A stretch of 60,367 nt of DNA from Stagnihabitans tardus (GCF_009925085.1 NZ_JAABNR010000020.1:1-60367), one strand, 5' to 3'. Numbered from the stretch's first letter, positions 8,559 to 18,838 are shown. Notes: generated from the sequence alone by a model not told the origin. Made by a program: numbers and translations.

Positions 8559-8972
8559 TTACTCGGCGTCTTGGGCTTCAAGACGGGCACGGTCAACGGC
8601 GCCCTTGGCGTTCGGATCGCGGTCCACGAACTCGATGATCGCCATCGGAGCCATGTCGCCATAGCGGAAACCGGCCTTCAGCACGCGGACATAGCCACCC
8701 TGACGGTCCTTGTAGCGCGGCCCGAGGATTTCGAACAGACGGGCCACCAGACGCTCTTCCTTCAGCGAGGCCGAGGCCTGGCGACGGGCGTGCAGGTCGC
8801 CGCGCTTGGCCAGCGTGATCAGCTTTTCGACGATCGGACGCAGTTCCTTGGCCTTGGGCAGGGTCGTCTTGATCTGCTCATGCTCGATCAGCGAGCCCGC
8901 CATATTGGCGAAGAGCGCCTTGCGGTGCTCATGCGTGCGGTTCAGGCGGCGATAGCCAGCACCATGGTTCAT
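8559..8972 (-). CDS. rplQ: 50S ribosomal protein L17
   Basis: A 137-residue protein of the large subunit, located near the exit tunnel. The N-terminus [20 protein letters not shown] is a close variant of the universal start M(R)H…LNR…HR.A, and [11 protein letters not shown] and [20 protein letters not shown] are family signatures. The length fits alphaproteobacterial L17, which carries a short acidic tail (RLEAQDAE). It is the last gene of rpsM-rpsK-rpoA-rplQ, separated from rpoA by 143 bases that include a palindromic repeat. Confidence 0.97.
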   Translation of the reverse strand: MNHGAGYRRLNRTHEHRKALFANMAGSLIEHEQIKTTLPKAKELRPIVEKLITLAKRGDLHARRQASASLKEERLVARLFEILGPRYKDRQGGYVRVLKAGFRYGDMAPMAIIEFVDRDPNAKGAVDRARLEAQDAE

Positions 8973-9088
8973 AATAGTCTCCTATTCCATTTTGTTTTGT
9001 CTGGCGGGGGATCGTTCTTTCCCCGTCCGTTGGGTCTTGCGACCAGAGTTCCCCGGCAGCCCGGGCATTTTCGTCAAGGGTTCCACCC

Positions 9089-9112
9089 ACGTAGGGTGGG
9101 TGAAACCCACCG
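9089..9112. repeat. 24-bp palindromic repeat, copy 1 (REP-like)
   Basis: The sequence ACGTAGGGTGGGTGAAACCC plus ACCG folds on itself through GGTGGGT/ACCCACC. An identical 24-base copy is at 59235-59258. It lies three bases beyond the rpoA stop codon. A preceding CCACCCAC (9083-9090) can pair with the same GTGGGTG arm, giving alternative folds in the rpoA-rplQ message. Confidence 0.7.
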
Positions 9113-9115
9113 TTC

Positions 9116-10132
9116 TTAGAACTGGTCCTCAAACCGCTTGGCCAGGTCTTCGATGTTTTCCGGCGGCCAGTCTTCGACTTCCATGCCCAGATGCAGGCCC
9201 ATGCCCGACAGCACTTCCTTGATTTCGTTCAAGGACTTGCGGCCGAAGTTCGGGGTGCGCAGCATCTCGGCTTCGGTCTTCTGGATCAGATCGCCGATAT
9301 AGACGATGTTGTCGTTCTTCAGGCAGTTGGCCGAACGGACCGAGAGTTCCAGCTCGTCGACCTTCTTCAAGAGCAGCGGGTTGAACTCGAGACCCGAATC
9401 CTCCACGCCCTTGCCAGCAGCCTCGGGCTCGTCGAAGTTGACGAAGACCGCCAGCTGGTCCTGCAGGATGCGCGCGGCATAGGCCACGGCGTCTTCGGGG
9501 GTCAGCGAGCCATCGGTTTCGACGCGCAGCGTCAGCTTGTCATAGTCCAGCACCTGGCCCTCACGGGTCGGGGTGACTTCATACGACACCTTTTTCACCG
9601 GCGAGAAGATCGCATCGATCGGGATCAGACCGATCGGCGCATCCTCGGGGCGGTTCTTGTCGGCCGAGACATAGCCCTTGCCGGTGTTGACCGTCAGTTC
9701 CATGTAGACATCGGCGCCGTCGTCCAGGTGGCAGATCACGTGGTCGCGGTTCAGGATCTCGATCCCCGAGGTCTCGGAGATGTCGCCAGCCACCACGACG
9801 CCCGGGCCCTTGGCCGAGATCGACAGGCGCTTCGGACCTTCAACATCCATCTTCAGACGGACGCCTTTGAGATTCAGGACGATGTCGGTGACGTCTTCAC
9901 GCACGCCCGGCACCGAGGAGAACTCGTGCAGCACGTTGTCGATCTGCACCGAGGTGATCGCCGCGCCTTGCAGCGAGGAGAGCAGAACCCGACGCAGGGC
10001 ATTGCCCAGGGTCAGGCCAAAGCCACGCTCCAGCGGCTCGGCGATCAGGGTCGCCGTGCGCTGCGCATCGGGACCATGCTTGGTCGCCAATTGCTGCGGC
10101 TTGATCAGTTCTTGCCAATTCTTGTGGATCAT
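9116..10132 (-). CDS. rpoA: DNA-directed RNA polymerase alpha subunit
   Basis: A 338-residue subunit, of which two copies start assembly of core RNA polymerase. The N-terminal domain shows [29 protein letters not shown] and the dimerisation/beta-contact segments up to about residue 235. A flexible linker follows, then the C-terminal domain that binds UP elements and activators: [20 protein letters not shown] and [16 protein letters not shown]. The start [12 protein letters not shown] is the usual alphaproteobacterial one. The gene lies 116 bases after rpsK, and the gap contains a strong palindrome. Confidence 0.98.
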   Translation of the reverse strand: MIHKNWQELIKPQQLATKHGPDAQRTATLIAEPLERGFGLTLGNALRRVLLSSLQGAAITSVQIDNVLHEFSSVPGVREDVTDIVLNLKGVRLKMDVEGPKRLSISAKGPGVVVAGDISETSGIEILNRDHVICHLDDGADVYMELTVNTGKGYVSADKNRPEDAPIGLIPIDAIFSPVKKVSYEVTPTREGQVLDYDKLTLRVETDGSLTPEDAVAYAARILQDQLAVFVNFDEPEAAGKGVEDSGLEFNPLLLKKVDELELSVRSANCLKNDNIVYIGDLIQKTEAEMLRTPNFGRKSLNEIKEVLSGMGLHLGMEVEDWPPENIEDLAKRFEDQF

Positions 10133-10205
10133 GCTGTCGCCTCCATACCTGCCCGCTGCCCATGTCCTTGACGGCGGACGCCCGAGGGTCGTTGAATAGC
10201 CGAAA

Positions 10206-10232
10206 CCGGGCCGCGGAGGATCCGCAGCCCGG
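10206..10232 (-). terminator. Hairpin between rpsK and rpoA
   Basis: Twelve-base arms CCGGGCCGCGGA and TCCGCAGCCCGG with one C/A mismatch (a G-U pair in the minus-strand RNA) and a GGA loop. It lies 17 bases after the rpsK stop. Only a short U-run follows, so partial termination or mRNA processing that adjusts rpoA relative to the ribosomal genes is plausible. Confidence 0.5.
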
Positions 10233-10248
10233 CCTTAGTCAGTAATGC

Positions 10249-10650
10249 TTAGACGCGGCGACGCTTGGGCGGGCGGCAGCCATTGTGCGCCAGCGGGGTC
10301 ACGTCGCGGATCGAGGTGATGTTGAAGCCCACGGCGGCCAGCGCGCGCAGCGCCGACTCGCGGCCCGAACCCGGGCCCTGAACTTCGACTTCGATCGTCT
10401 TCACGCCATGTTCCTGAGCCTTGCGGCCAGCATCTTCGGCAGCCATCTGGGCGGCATAGGGGGTCGATTTGCGCGAACCCTTGAAGCCCATCGTGCCAGC
10501 CGACGACCAGGAGATCGCATTGCCCTGCACGTCCGAGATCAGGATCTTGGTGTTGTTGAACGAAGAATTGACGTGAGCAACGCCGGCGGCGATGTTCTTG
10601 CGCTCTTTCTTCTTGCCGCGCGACGCGGCGGATTTGGTATCCTTGGCCAT
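10249..10650 (-). CDS. rpsK: 30S ribosomal protein S11
   Basis: A 133-residue platform protein of the small subunit that contacts the mRNA path near the E site. The core [18 protein letters not shown] and [21 protein letters not shown] are universal, as is the basic end [16 protein letters not shown]. The lysine/arginine-rich start [19 protein letters not shown] is as expected in alphaproteobacteria. It follows rpsM by 12 bases in the alpha operon. Confidence 0.98.
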   Translation of the reverse strand: MAKDTKSAASRGKKKERKNIAAGVAHVNSSFNNTKILISDVQGNAISWSSAGTMGFKGSRKSTPYAAQMAAEDAGRKAQEHGVKTIEVEVQGPGSGRESALRALAAVGFNITSIRDVTPLAHNGCRPPKRRRV

Positions 10651-10662
10651 CTGATCTACCCC

Positions 10663-11031
10663 TTACTTCTTCTTGCCGGCGATCGGCTTGGCCGGGCCCT
10701 TGCGGGTGCGGGCGTTCGTGTGGGTGCGCTGGCCGCGGACCGGGAGGCCCTTGCGGTGACGCAGGCCGCGGTAGCAGCCGAGATCCATCAGACGCTTGAT
10801 GTTCATCGAGACTTCACGGCGCAGGTCGCCCTCGACGGTGAAGTTGGCGTCGATGTGTTCGCGGATCGCGAGCACTTCGGCGTCGGTCAGCTGGTTCACA
10901 CGGCGGGCGCGGTCGATGTTCAACGCAGCGCAGATCTGCTCGGCGATATGGGCGCCGATGCCGGTGATGTACTGGAGCGCGATCGGAACGCGCTTCGCGG
11001 TGGGGATGTTGACGCCAGCAATACGTGCCAC
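10663..11031 (-). CDS. rpsM: 30S ribosomal protein S13 (GTG start)
   Basis: A 122-residue head protein of the small subunit contacting the P-site tRNA and L5. The start is GTG at 11031, because the conserved beginning (M)[14 protein letters not shown] lies exactly there and AAGGAAG stands about seven bases before it. A longer frame reaching 11181 lacks family sequence. [14 protein letters not shown] is the helix-two-turn-helix region, and the C-terminal [19 protein letters not shown] is the tRNA-contacting tail. It is the first gene of the alpha operon here and has its own candidate promoter, which sits in the gap downstream of adk. Confidence 0.97.
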   Translation of the reverse strand: MARIAGVNIPTAKRVPIALQYITGIGAHIAEQICAALNIDRARRVNQLTDAEVLAIREHIDANFTVEGDLRREVSMNIKRLMDLGCYRGLRHRKGLPVRGQRTHTNARTRKGPAKPIAGKKK

Positions 11032-11159
11032 GCGTGTCTTCCTTTGCAGTTGCGGTTCCGTATCACCAGAACCTTTTTTCACAACCGAGGGTTTCCCCCC
11101 GAACGATCCCTCATCGTTGCCAATGAGAACCCCGGGCCGATTCCGCCCCGGGACACCGC

Positions 11160-11188
11160 GCTTTATGGGCTTTTCCGCCACGGGTCAA
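11160..11188 (-). promoter_or_regulatory. Candidate promoter of rpsM-rpsK-rpoA-rplQ
   Basis: On the minus strand TTGACC (11183-11188) and TAAAGC (11160-11165) are separated by exactly 17 bases, leaving a leader of about 120 bases before the rpsM GTG. The pair lies directly after the adk stop at 11206. Confidence 0.5.
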
Positions 11189-11205
11189 GGGGCGGAAGGC
11201 CCAAT

Positions 11206-11856
11206 TCAACGCTTGTCAAGAACTTTCGCCACGGCCACGGCCACCGCATCGGGTTCCGCCATGCCATCGACGCCCGCCAGCTTGCCCTTGGCATAGTAAT
11301 AGCCGATCAGCGGCGAGGTCTTCTTGTAGTATTCCATCAGCCGGGTCTTCAGCGCCTCGGCATTGTCATCGGCGCGGCGGTTCAGCTCGGTCCCGCCGCA
11401 TTGGTCACAGGTGCCCGGAACCTTGGTGGGCTTGGTCTCGTCGTGATAGACCTCGCCGCAGCTCCGGCAGGTGAAGCGGCCCGACACCCGCGCCACGAGG
11501 GCCGCATCGTCCACCTGGATCTCGATGACCGAGGCCAGCTCCTGCCCCTTGCGCGCCAGGAGCTCGCCCAGGGCATCCGCCTGTTTCAGCGTCCGGGGGA
11601 AGCCGTCGAAGATGAAGCCCCCAGCGGCCCCGCCGTTCAGCTTTTCCTCGATCAGGCCGATGACAATTTCGTCCGTCACAAGCTGGCCAAGCGCCATGAC
11701 ATCGGCCACGCGCTTGCCCATCTCGGTCCCCGAGGTCTGGGCCTCGCGCAGCATGTCACCGGTCGAAAGCTGCACCATCTGCCGCTCGTCGACCAGTTTC
11801 TTCGCCTGCGTCCCCTTGCCCGCACCGGGCGGTCCCAGAAGGATGATATTGGTCAT
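11206..11856 (-). CDS. adk: Adenylate kinase with zinc-type LID
   Basis: A 216-residue enzyme converting ATP + AMP to two ADP. The P-loop GPPGAGKGT is at 8-16, the AMP-binding region STGDMLREA at 31-39, and FIFDGFPRT at 81-89. The LID carries Cys130-x2-Cys133 and Cys150-x2-Cys153, the four-cysteine zinc site found in many Gram-positive and some proteobacterial enzymes and absent in E. coli. The gene follows secY with an 86-base gap that contains a hairpin, the usual secY-adk neighbourhood. Confidence 0.97.
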   Translation of the reverse strand: MTNIILLGPPGAGKGTQAKKLVDERQMVQLSTGDMLREAQTSGTEMGKRVADVMALGQLVTDEIVIGLIEEKLNGGAAGGFIFDGFPRTLKQADALGELLARKGQELASVIEIQVDDAALVARVSGRFTCRSCGEVYHDETKPTKVPGTCDQCGGTELNRRADDNAEALKTRLMEYYKKTSPLIGYYYAKGKLAGVDGMAEPDAVAVAVAKVLDKR

Positions 11857-11896
11857 GATTCAGGTCCCTCCCCATTCACTTTCCCGTTAACGCAAG

Positions 11897-11922
11897 AAGG
11901 GGCCACTTTCCAGCGGCCCCTT
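11897..11922 (-). terminator. Hairpin between secY and adk
   Basis: Arms AAGGGGCC and GGCCCCTT around a ten-base loop, about 20 bases beyond the secY stop. The following minus-strand bases are only partly U-rich (CTTGCG), so it may be an attenuator instead of a full stop. Confidence 0.5.
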
Positions 11923-11942
11923 GCCTCGCGTGACGTTTTGCC

Positions 11943-13301
<1,359 letters not shown>

Positions 13302-13370
13302 ATCGGGACTTCCTGTTGGCTTTGTGACAGCGCCGCCAAACCGGTTTCACCAGTTGGCGGCGCGAAGATA

Positions 13371-13399
13371 GATGTAGGAGGGCGCGTGCCCCCCCGCAA
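13371..13399 (-). promoter_or_regulatory. Candidate promoter of secY
   Basis: TTGCGG (13394-13399) and TACATC (13371-13376) on the minus strand with a 17-base spacer, located between the rplO stop (13403) and the secY start (13301). The -35 is weak, so the assignment rests mainly on spacing and position. Confidence 0.35.
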
Positions 13400-13402
13400 G
13401 CC

Positions 13403-13873
13403 TTATTCGGCAGCCGCCGCAGTCACGGTCAGCGAGCCACCAGCGGCCGCAACCGCTTCGATGGCCGAGGCCGAGGCGCCGGTGACGACCAGGTTCACCT
13501 TGGAGGTGATGGCGCCCTTGGCGAGGATGCGGATGCCGTCATGCTTGGACTTGGTCAGGCCAGCGGCGACCAGGGCGTCCTCGGTGATCGTGGCCGAGAT
13601 GTCCAGCTTGCCGAGGGCCACGAACTTCTCGATCAGGCCGAGGTTGATGACGGCGAATTGCTTCTGGTTGGGCTTGTTGAAGCCACGCTTCGGCAGGCGC
13701 CGATAAAGCGGCATCTGGCCGCCTTCGTAGCCACCCAGGGCGACGCCCGAACGGGACGACTGACCCTTGATACCGCGACCAGCGGTCTTGCCCTTGCCCG
13801 AACCCGGACCACGCGCCACGCGCTTTTGCTTCTTGGCGGCGCCGGGATTGTCGGAAAGTTCATGCAGTTTCAT
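13403..13873 (-). CDS. rplO: 50S ribosomal protein L15
   Basis: A 156-residue protein that helps late 50S assembly. The start at 13873 ([12 protein letters not shown]) is the conserved one; the frame runs further upstream without family sequence. The glycine-rich extension [20 protein letters not shown] and [19 protein letters not shown] are diagnostic. The alanine-rich C-terminus [13 protein letters not shown] is ordinary. Normally rplO follows rpmD directly. Here three accessory genes and a promoter-like sequence come between. Confidence 0.97.
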   Translation of the reverse strand: MKLHELSDNPGAAKKQKRVARGPGSGKGKTAGRGIKGQSSRSGVALGGYEGGQMPLYRRLPKRGFNKPNQKQFAVINLGLIEKFVALGKLDISATITEDALVAAGLTKSKHDGIRILAKGAITSKVNLVVTGASASAIEAVAAAGGSLTVTAAAAE

Positions 13874-13966
13874 GTCGCAAACTCCTATGCCGGAACTGCC
13901 TGGGCTGCGACGGCGCAGGCAAACACGGCGTTGATGATTCTTGCGGCGATAGGACGCCACCGGGGG

Positions 13967-13995
13967 CGTATAGCGGGGAGGGGGGCGGGGGGCAA
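13967..13995 (-). promoter_or_regulatory. Candidate promoter of rplO
   Basis: TTGCCC (13990-13995) and TATACG (13967-13972) with a 17-base spacer on the minus strand. It begins 18 bases beyond the stop of the accessory gene ending at 14013 and leaves about 90 bases of leader. The same hexamers at the same distance precede rpmC (20134-20162). Confidence 0.6.
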
Positions 13996-14012
13996 GGGGC
14001 TTGGCTGTGGCC

Positions 14013-14555
14013 TCAGCCGCCCGCATCAATCGAGTCCGGCATAGGCTCCTCGACGTCGCGCCAGGACCTGAACGCCAGACCGGGATGCGTTTCCACGAAG
14101 ATCCCGAGAAAGCGCAAGCCTTCGCCCTGGTCGTGATACCTGGAGGCCGGGGCTTCCGCCTCCAATGGCCCCGGGTGGCATCCGGCCTCGGGGGCCGGCT
14201 CTGAGGCGGCGCCGGGGTTGCCCTGCCGCGATGGCGGATCGATGAAGCGGGGAGGGCAGAGCGCGAAAACGACATAGTCGATGCCGTCGTCCAGAAGATA
14301 GCCCCCCTCGGCATCACGGTAGAGGGCGGAGCCCCTCCACCATCCCGTGTCCTCGAAGAGCTTCACGGTCTCGCTGCTCCACCCATCCGAGATGACCAAC
14401 TGGCGGCTCCAGTCCGAGTGCCACCCGAACAGGGGCTGACCTCGAAGCACAACCGTCTTGCCATCCCCGAGGTCAGCCTCGGAGGTCACGGTCGGAACCC
14501 AGAACAGCCAGACACCCAGGCCAATGATCGTTGCCAGAAAGACTATCTTTTTCAA
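14013..14555 (-). CDS. Hypothetical exported or membrane-anchored protein
   Basis: Not recognised. About 180 residues if the TTG at 14555 is used; this start gives (M)[19 protein letters not shown], a good signal anchor, and has GAGG eight bases before it. A GTG at 14600 would add 15 residues but touches the large inverted repeat and lacks a ribosome-binding site. After the hydrophobic segment the protein is soluble, with [32 protein letters not shown] and a proline-rich centre. It is the last of three accessory genes between rpmD and rplO, and the rplO promoter candidate follows its stop. Probably periplasmic. Confidence 0.6.
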   Translation of the reverse strand: MKKIVFLATIIGLGVWLFWVPTVTSEADLGDGKTVVLRGQPLFGWHSDWSRQLVISDGWSSETVKLFEDTGWWRGSALYRDAEGGYLLDDGIDYVVFALCPPRFIDPPSRQGNPGAASEPAPEAGCHPGPLEAEAPASRYHDQGEGLRFLGIFVETHPGLAFRSWRDVEEPMPDSIDAGG

Positions 14556-14600
14556 ACTCTTTGCCTCAGGCCAGACCCGCCCACTGCGCTTGGTTGACAC

Positions 14601-14655
14601 GTAGGGCGGGGCGCACCCCGCCGCTACCGGGTCGGCGGGGTGCGCCCCGCCCTAC
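14601..14655. repeat. Perfect inverted repeat, 23-base arms
   Basis: Arm 1 (14601-14623, starting GTAGGGCGGGGCGCACC) is the exact reverse complement of arm 2 (14633-14655), with the nine-base spacer CTACCGGGT. Each arm is itself partly palindromic (GGCGGGG…CCCCGCC). It fills the whole gap from the GFA-protein stop at 14656 to the upstream GTG of the next gene. Each arm resembles the 9089 and 59235 repeats, so it looks like two REP-like units in head-to-head orientation. Confidence 0.8.
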
Positions 14656-15093
14656 TCAATGCCCCGCAGGCCAGACGAACTCCGGCCGCAACCCGCCAAA
14701 CACGGGACGACCATCCTGCGGCGCCGGGTAGCCCTTCGTCTCGTCCCAGAACGCATGGTAGGTCGCCTTGGGGAAGGCCGCGTCGTCGTAGCCCATCACG
14801 TTGGGCACGGCCACCCGGATGCGGCCCACCTTGTCGTCCAGCATCAGGACCGCGCCGCAGTCGGTGCAGAGGCAGATCTCCAGCGGACCATTCGGGTTCT
14901 GCGCGTTGAAGGGCACCCGCTTGATCTTCTCGGGATGATCCACCTTCACGTCGCCATGGTTGAAAAAGGCCACATGGGTCGTGTGCTGACCCGTGACCGC
15001 CTTGCAGACATTGCAATGGCATTCGTGGTTGTCGATCGGCTCGGCGTCGGTCGTCACATGGACATGGGCGCAACCGCCCGCATATTTGGACAT
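14656..15093 (-). CDS. GFA-domain (CENP-V/GFA) protein
   Basis: A 145-residue zinc-binding protein of the GFA family, whose namesake was described as a glutathione-dependent formaldehyde-activating enzyme; most members have no established reaction. The cysteine pattern is clear: Cys8, then Cys25-x-Cys27-x2-Cys30 in HECHCNVCKAVTG, and Cys74-x-Cys76-x2-Cys79 in ICLCTDCGAVL. It has a good ribosome-binding site (GGGAGG) before the ATG at 15093. It lies between the PAS/zinc protein and the inverted repeat in the rpmD-rplO insert. The aldehyde-related role is by family name only. Confidence 0.8.
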   Translation of the reverse strand: MSKYAGGCAHVHVTTDAEPIDNHECHCNVCKAVTGQHTTHVAFFNHGDVKVDHPEKIKRVPFNAQNPNGPLEICLCTDCGAVLMLDDKVGRIRVAVPNVMGYDDAAFPKATYHAFWDETKGYPAPQDGRPVFGGLRPEFVWPAGH

Positions 15094-15165
15094 GATTTCC
15101 TCCCTCTGGTTGGCGTGCCGCCATGGGCGACCCTAGCACGGCCCAAGGCCCGGGCGAGAGGAAAT

Positions 15166-15705
15166 CTAGCTATAGGCCCGCGCCGAAAAGGCCGTGCGGA
15201 TTGCCTTCTGCGCCTCGGCCTTGCACAGCGGGCAGACCACGAAATCCACCTTGTGCGGCTCCAGGGCGGGATGGATGTCGCTGTCCTCCCAGCGGTCGCC
15301 GTGGCGGCTGCGCAGGCACTGGCTGCAACAGCGGAGGGGCTCGCCCTGCGGCGCAATCGGCGGTGTCCTGCGACGGATCAGCTCCAGCGGGCGATGCGAC
15401 AGGCGCAGGCCATTCTCGGCCAGGGGCTCGATCAGAAGCTCGTAAAGCCGCCATTCCTCGATGCTGTCGCAGCGATAGCGCACCGAGACGCTTTGCCCCG
15501 CGCTGCGCGCCGCAAAGAGCAGCGCATTCATGTAGCTGCGCGTGTCCAGACCCGTGACGAAATCCCAAATCGGCCGCCCGATGATGGCACGCGCCACGGC
15601 AGAGGGGCAGTCATTGGTCATGGCAAACCCATCCCAATTTGCGCTGACCGACAGGATGCGATTCTGTCCAGAGAGTTCATACACACGCACGGCCCGACTC
15701 CCCAT
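15166..15705 (-). CDS. PAS-like sensor protein with C-terminal zinc-ribbon cysteines
   Basis: 179 residues. Residues ~8-95 look like a PAS fold: a VYELSG…ILSVSANWDGFA start, the helix RAIIGRPIWDFVTGLDTRSYMNALL and the strand RYRCDSIEEWRLYELLI. The C-terminus holds Cys127-x2-Cys130 followed by His135, and Cys158-x2-Cys161, which would suit one zinc or a redox site. No kinase, cyclase or DNA-binding domain is present, so it would act as a single-domain sensor or adaptor. It is the first gene after the rpmD terminator; 72 bases separate it from the GFA gene. PAS identity is from pattern only. Confidence 0.65.
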   Translation of the reverse strand: MGSRAVRVYELSGQNRILSVSANWDGFAMTNDCPSAVARAIIGRPIWDFVTGLDTRSYMNALLFAARSAGQSVSVRYRCDSIEEWRLYELLIEPLAENGLRLSHRPLELIRRRTPPIAPQGEPLRCCSQCLRSRHGDRWEDSDIHPALEPHKVDFVVCPLCKAEAQKAIRTAFSARAYS

Positions 15706-15791
15706 TCCACGACTGGAGAATTCCCGGCAAATCTTAACAAATCGTTAACTTGGCGGATCGTTCAATAAGATTGCATATACCTGGCCCAAAG

Positions 15792-15820
15792 AAAAAGCGC
15801 CCCGGTTTGACCCGGGGCGC
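15792..15820 (-). terminator. Intrinsic terminator after rpmD
   Basis: Arms GCGCCCCGG and CCGGGGCGC with a short loop, followed by UUUUUC on the minus strand (AAAAA at 15792-15796). It starts 21 bases beyond the rpmD stop and divides the spc cluster before the accessory insert. Confidence 0.8.
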
Positions 15821-15841
15821 CCTTGTTCCGTTGAAGATCGC

Positions 15842-16033
15842 TTAGCCGCGCTCTTCGATGATCTTCACCAGGTGAGAGATCGAGTTCACCATGCCGCGGA
15901 CGGAGGGCGTATCCTCCAGCTCACGGGTGCGGCGGATCTTGTTCAGACCCAGACCCTTGAGGGTCGCGGTCTGCACGGCCGGACGGCGCGCGGCCGAGGC
16001 ATATTGCTGGACGACGATGGTCTTCTTGGTCAT
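15842..16033 (-). CDS. rpmD: 50S ribosomal protein L30
   Basis: A 63-residue protein; the start at 16033 gives [18 protein letters not shown], after which [33 protein letters not shown] is the family core. It follows rpsE with one base between stop and start. It is the final gene of the first part of the spc cluster, since a strong terminator follows. Confidence 0.96.
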   Translation of the reverse strand: MTKKTIVVQQYASAARRPAVQTATLKGLGLNKIRRTRELEDTPSVRGMVNSISHLVKIIEERG

Positions 16034-16034
16034 C

Positions 16035-16619
16035 TCAGGCCTCCGCCACTTCGGCTTCCGGCTTGCGGAGGATTTCCGCAACCTTCTTGCCACGACGCGC
16101 TGCAACCTGACGCGGCGAGGTTTCGGACTTCAGCCCATCCACCGTCGCACGGATCATGTTGTAGGGATTGGTCGAGCCGATCGACTTGGCCACGACGTCC
16201 TGCAGACCCAGCATTTCGAAGACGGCACGCATCGGGCCGCCCGCGATGATCCCGGTCCCGGCAACGGCCGTCCGCATCACGACTTTCCCGGCGCCATGAC
16301 GGCCTTCCATGTCGTGGTGCAGGGTGCGGCTGTCCTTCAGCGGAACCTTGATCAGGCTGCGCTTGGCCTGCTCGGTCGCCTTGCGGATCGCCTCGGGCAC
16401 TTCTTTCGCCTTGCCCTTGCCGAAGCCCACGCGACCACGCTGGTCACCGACAACCACCAGGGCTGCAAAGCCGAAGCGCTTGCCGCCTTTCACGGTCTTG
16501 GAGACGCGGTTGATCGCAACCAGGCGTTCGCCGAACTCGGAAGCTTCTTCGCGGTTGTTATCGCGGTTCTGGCCACGGCCATTGCCACGATCGTCCCGGC
16601 GGTTTTCACGTTCTGCCAT
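16035..16619 (-). CDS. rpsE: 30S ribosomal protein S5
   Basis: A 194-residue small-subunit protein important for decoding fidelity and spectinomycin binding. The N-terminus [21 protein letters not shown] is a basic, low-complexity extension common in alphaproteobacteria. The double-stranded RNA-binding domain includes [20 protein letters not shown], with the spectinomycin-contact loop intact, then [17 protein letters not shown]. The C-terminal domain has [20 protein letters not shown]. It follows rplR by 11 bases. Confidence 0.98.
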   Translation of the reverse strand: MAERENRRDDRGNGRGQNRDNNREEASEFGERLVAINRVSKTVKGGKRFGFAALVVVGDQRGRVGFGKGKAKEVPEAIRKATEQAKRSLIKVPLKDSRTLHHDMEGRHGAGKVVMRTAVAGTGIIAGGPMRAVFEMLGLQDVVAKSIGSTNPYNMIRATVDGLKSETSPRQVAARRGKKVAEILRKPEAEVAEA

Positions 16620-16630
16620 TTAAATTCTCC

Positions 16631-16990
16631 TCAGAACTTCAGGCCGCCTTCACGGGCAGCGTCGGCCAAAGCCTTGATCTTGCCGTGAAAGAGGAAACCA
16701 CCGCGGTCGAAATAGCACTCTTCGACCCCAGCCGCTTTGGCACGTTCCGCGATCGTGGCGCCGACTTTCGCAGCCGCCTCGATGTTGTTCTTGCCGACGA
16801 AGCCCAGTTCTTTCTCGAGCGTCGAGGCAGAGGCCAGGGTGACCCCTTTCACGTCGTCGATCAGTTGGACCATGATATTCTTGGAAGAGCGGTGGACCGA
16901 CAGGCGAAGACGCCCATGAGCCACTGCCTTGATCCGGTTCCGCACACGCACACGGCGCTTGAGGAACAGCTCTCGCTTGTTGTTCGCCAT
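16631..16990 (-). CDS. rplR: 50S ribosomal protein L18
   Basis: A 119-residue 5S rRNA-binding protein. [21 protein letters not shown] is the basic rRNA-binding start, [18 protein letters not shown] the core strand region, and [31 protein letters not shown] the conserved end. It lies between rplF and rpsE with short gaps of 12 and 11 bases. Confidence 0.97.
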   Translation of the reverse strand: MANNKRELFLKRRVRVRNRIKAVAHGRLRLSVHRSSKNIMVQLIDDVKGVTLASASTLEKELGFVGKNNIEAAAKVGATIAERAKAAGVEECYFDRGGFLFHGKIKALADAAREGGLKF

Positions 16991-17002
16991 TTCTCTCGCC
17001 CT

Positions 17003-17536
17003 TTACTTCTTCTTGCCTTCCTTGCGGAAGATGAACTCGCCCTTATAGCGGATGCCTTTGCCCTTGTAGGGCTCGGGCTTGCGCCATTCGCGGATGTTCG
17101 CGGCGACCTGACCAACGGCTTGTTGATCGATGCCTTCCACCACAAGTTCGGTCTGCTTGGGCGACGAAACCGTCACGCCAGCGGGAACCTCAAACACGAC
17201 TTCATGGCTGAAGCCCAGCGAGAGCTGGACGTCTTTGCCCTTCATCGCGGCGCGATAACCCACGCCCTGGATTTCCAGTTCCTTCTTGAAGCCGGTGGTG
17301 ACACCGGTCACGAGGTTCTGGATCATCGAGCGGGACATGCCCCACTGCGACCGAGCGCGCTTGGACAGGCCACGCGGGGTGACCTTGACCGCTTCGCCTT
17401 CGACCGTGATGGTGACATCGTCCCCAGCGGTGAAGGAGCGGGTGCCTTTCGGCCCCTTGACTTCGATGGTCTGACCCGAGACCGAGGCGGTGACACCCTT
17501 GACCAGGGCGACGGGCTTTTTGCCGATACGAGACAT
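17003..17536 (-). CDS. rplF: 50S ribosomal protein L6
   Basis: A 177-residue protein at the base of the L7/L12 stalk. The start at 17536 ([15 protein letters not shown]) is the universal one, preceded by GGAGGGCAAG; the open frame upstream is not coding. [21 protein letters not shown] and the C-terminal [16 protein letters not shown] are diagnostic. It follows rpsH by ten bases. Confidence 0.97.
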   Translation of the reverse strand: MSRIGKKPVALVKGVTASVSGQTIEVKGPKGTRSFTAGDDVTITVEGEAVKVTPRGLSKRARSQWGMSRSMIQNLVTGVTTGFKKELEIQGVGYRAAMKGKDVQLSLGFSHEVVFEVPAGVTVSSPKQTELVVEGIDQQAVGQVAANIREWRKPEPYKGKGIRYKGEFIFRKEGKKK

Positions 17537-17546
17537 CTTGCCCTCC

Positions 17547-17942
17547 TCAGAACACGGTGCAGAGGACTTCGCCGCCAACATTGGCCGCACGGGCATTGGC
17601 ATCGGTCATCACGCCCTTGGGGGTCGAGACGATGGCGATACCAAGACCATTGCGCACCTGGGCGATGTCCTTGATGGAGTTGTAGACGCGACGGCCGGGC
17701 TTCGACACGCGCTTCAGTTCGCGAATGACCGGGGTGCCTTCGTAGTACTTCAGGCTGATGGTCAGTTCGCCCTGGCCGTTGGCGGTCTCGGCCTTTTCAT
17801 AGCCGCGGATATAGCCTTCCGCGACCAGCACGTCCAAGACCCAGGCCCGCAGCTTGGAAGCCGGGGTCGAGACGGTGGACTTGCCGCGCATTTGGGCGTT
17901 GCGGATGCGGGTCAGCATATCGCCGAGAGGATCGTTCATCAT
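17547..17942 (-). CDS. rpsH: 30S ribosomal protein S8
   Basis: A 131-residue protein that binds helix 21 of 16S rRNA and in E. coli also represses its own spc operon. Signature segments are [19 protein letters not shown] and the C-terminal [20 protein letters not shown]. Two ATGs stand side by side (17942 and 17939); GGAG lies nine bases before the first, which is used here. Whether autogenous control works here is unclear because the transcript is split. Confidence 0.97.
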   Translation of the reverse strand: MMNDPLGDMLTRIRNAQMRGKSTVSTPASKLRAWVLDVLVAEGYIRGYEKAETANGQGELTISLKYYEGTPVIRELKRVSKPGRRVYNSIKDIAQVRNGLGIAIVSTPKGVMTDANARAANVGGEVLCTVF

Positions 17943-17955
17943 CTTGCGATACTCC

Positions 17956-18261
17956 TTACCAGCTCGACTTCACCATGCCGGGGATCTGGCCGAAGGAGGC
18001 CAGGTCACGCAGCATGATGCGGCTGAGCTTGAGCTTGCGGTAGAACGCGTGCGGACGGCCGGTCAGTTGGCACCGGTTGTGCATACGCGTCGCGGAAGAG
18101 TTGCGGGGCATCTGGGCAAGCTTGTGCGTTGCCTTGAAGCGCTCTTCCATCGGCTTGGTCTGGTCGGCGATCACCGCTTTCAGCGCGGCGCGCTTGGCTG
18201 CGTGCTGCTGCACGAGCTTGGCGCGCTTCACTTCGCGGTTCACCATGGATTTTTTGGCCAT
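17956..18261 (-). CDS. rpsN: 30S ribosomal protein S14 (zinc-free type)
   Basis: A 101-residue S14 of the long class without the CxxC…CxxC zinc motif of the short form. [20 protein letters not shown] begins it, and [29 protein letters not shown] is the conserved 16S-binding end. It is followed by rpsH after 13 bases. Confidence 0.97.
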   Translation of the reverse strand: MAKKSMVNREVKRAKLVQQHAAKRAALKAVIADQTKPMEERFKATHKLAQMPRNSSATRMHNRCQLTGRPHAFYRKLKLSRIMLRDLASFGQIPGMVKSSW

Positions 18262-18277
18262 TCTTGGTTTCCTCGCG

Positions 18278-18838
18278 TTACGACGTGAAGGGCATCTTGA
18301 AGTGCTTCAACAGCGCCTTCGCTTCCGCATCCGTCTTGGCGTTGGTGCAGATGATGATGTCCATGCCCAGAACTTCGTCGACTTTGTCGAAGTTGATTTC
18401 CGGGAACACGATATGCTCTTTCAAGCCCATCGCGTAGTTGCCACGACCGTCGAACGCCGTGCCCTTGACGCCGCGGAAGTCGCGGACGCGGGGCAGTGCG
18501 ATCGTGATCAGGCGATCGAGGAATTCATACATCCGGTCGCCACGCAGGGTAACCTTGGTGCCCAGCGGCATCCCTTCACGAACGCGGAAGCCCGCGATCG
18601 AGTTCTTGGCCTTGGTGATCACGGCCTTTTGGCCCGCGATCAGCGTCAGGTCGTCAGCAGCTTGCTTGACCTTCTTGGTGTCCTTGACCGCTTCGCCGAC
18701 GCCCATGTTCAGGACGATCTTGTCCAGACGGGGGATCTGCATGTCGTTCGTGTAACCGAACTCGGTCTTCATCGCGGCGCGGATCGTGGCCAGGTATTCG
18801 GCCTTCAGGCGCGGCGTATAGGTGGCAGCGTCCAGCAT
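18278..18838 (-). CDS. rplE: 50S ribosomal protein L5
   Basis: A 186-residue protein of the central protuberance, contacting 5S rRNA and the P-site t[45 protein letters not shown] and [11 protein letters not shown]-type sequence ([19 protein letters not shown]) identify it. Its ATG shares one base with the rplX stop (TGATG), so translation of the two is likely coupled. Confidence 0.98.
   Translation of the reverse strand: MLDAATYTPRLKAEYLATIRAAMKTEFGYTNDMQIPRLDKIVLNMGVGEAVKDTKKVKQAADDLTLIAGQKAVITKAKNSIAGFRVREGMPLGTKVTLRGDRMYEFLDRLITIALPRVRDFRGVKGTAFDGRGNYAMGLKEHIVFPEINFDKVDEVLGMDIIICTNAKTDAEAKALLKHFKMPFTS

Noticed and set aside
9080-9112. Start of a CRISPR array (CCCACC-rich repeats)
   Set aside because: Only one palindromic unit is present, without regularly spaced repeats or cas genes.
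11032-11181. Longer S13 protein starting at 11181
   Set aside because: The extra 50 codons lack S13 sequence and cover the leader; the GTG at 11031 has a good ribosome-binding site and the conserved start.
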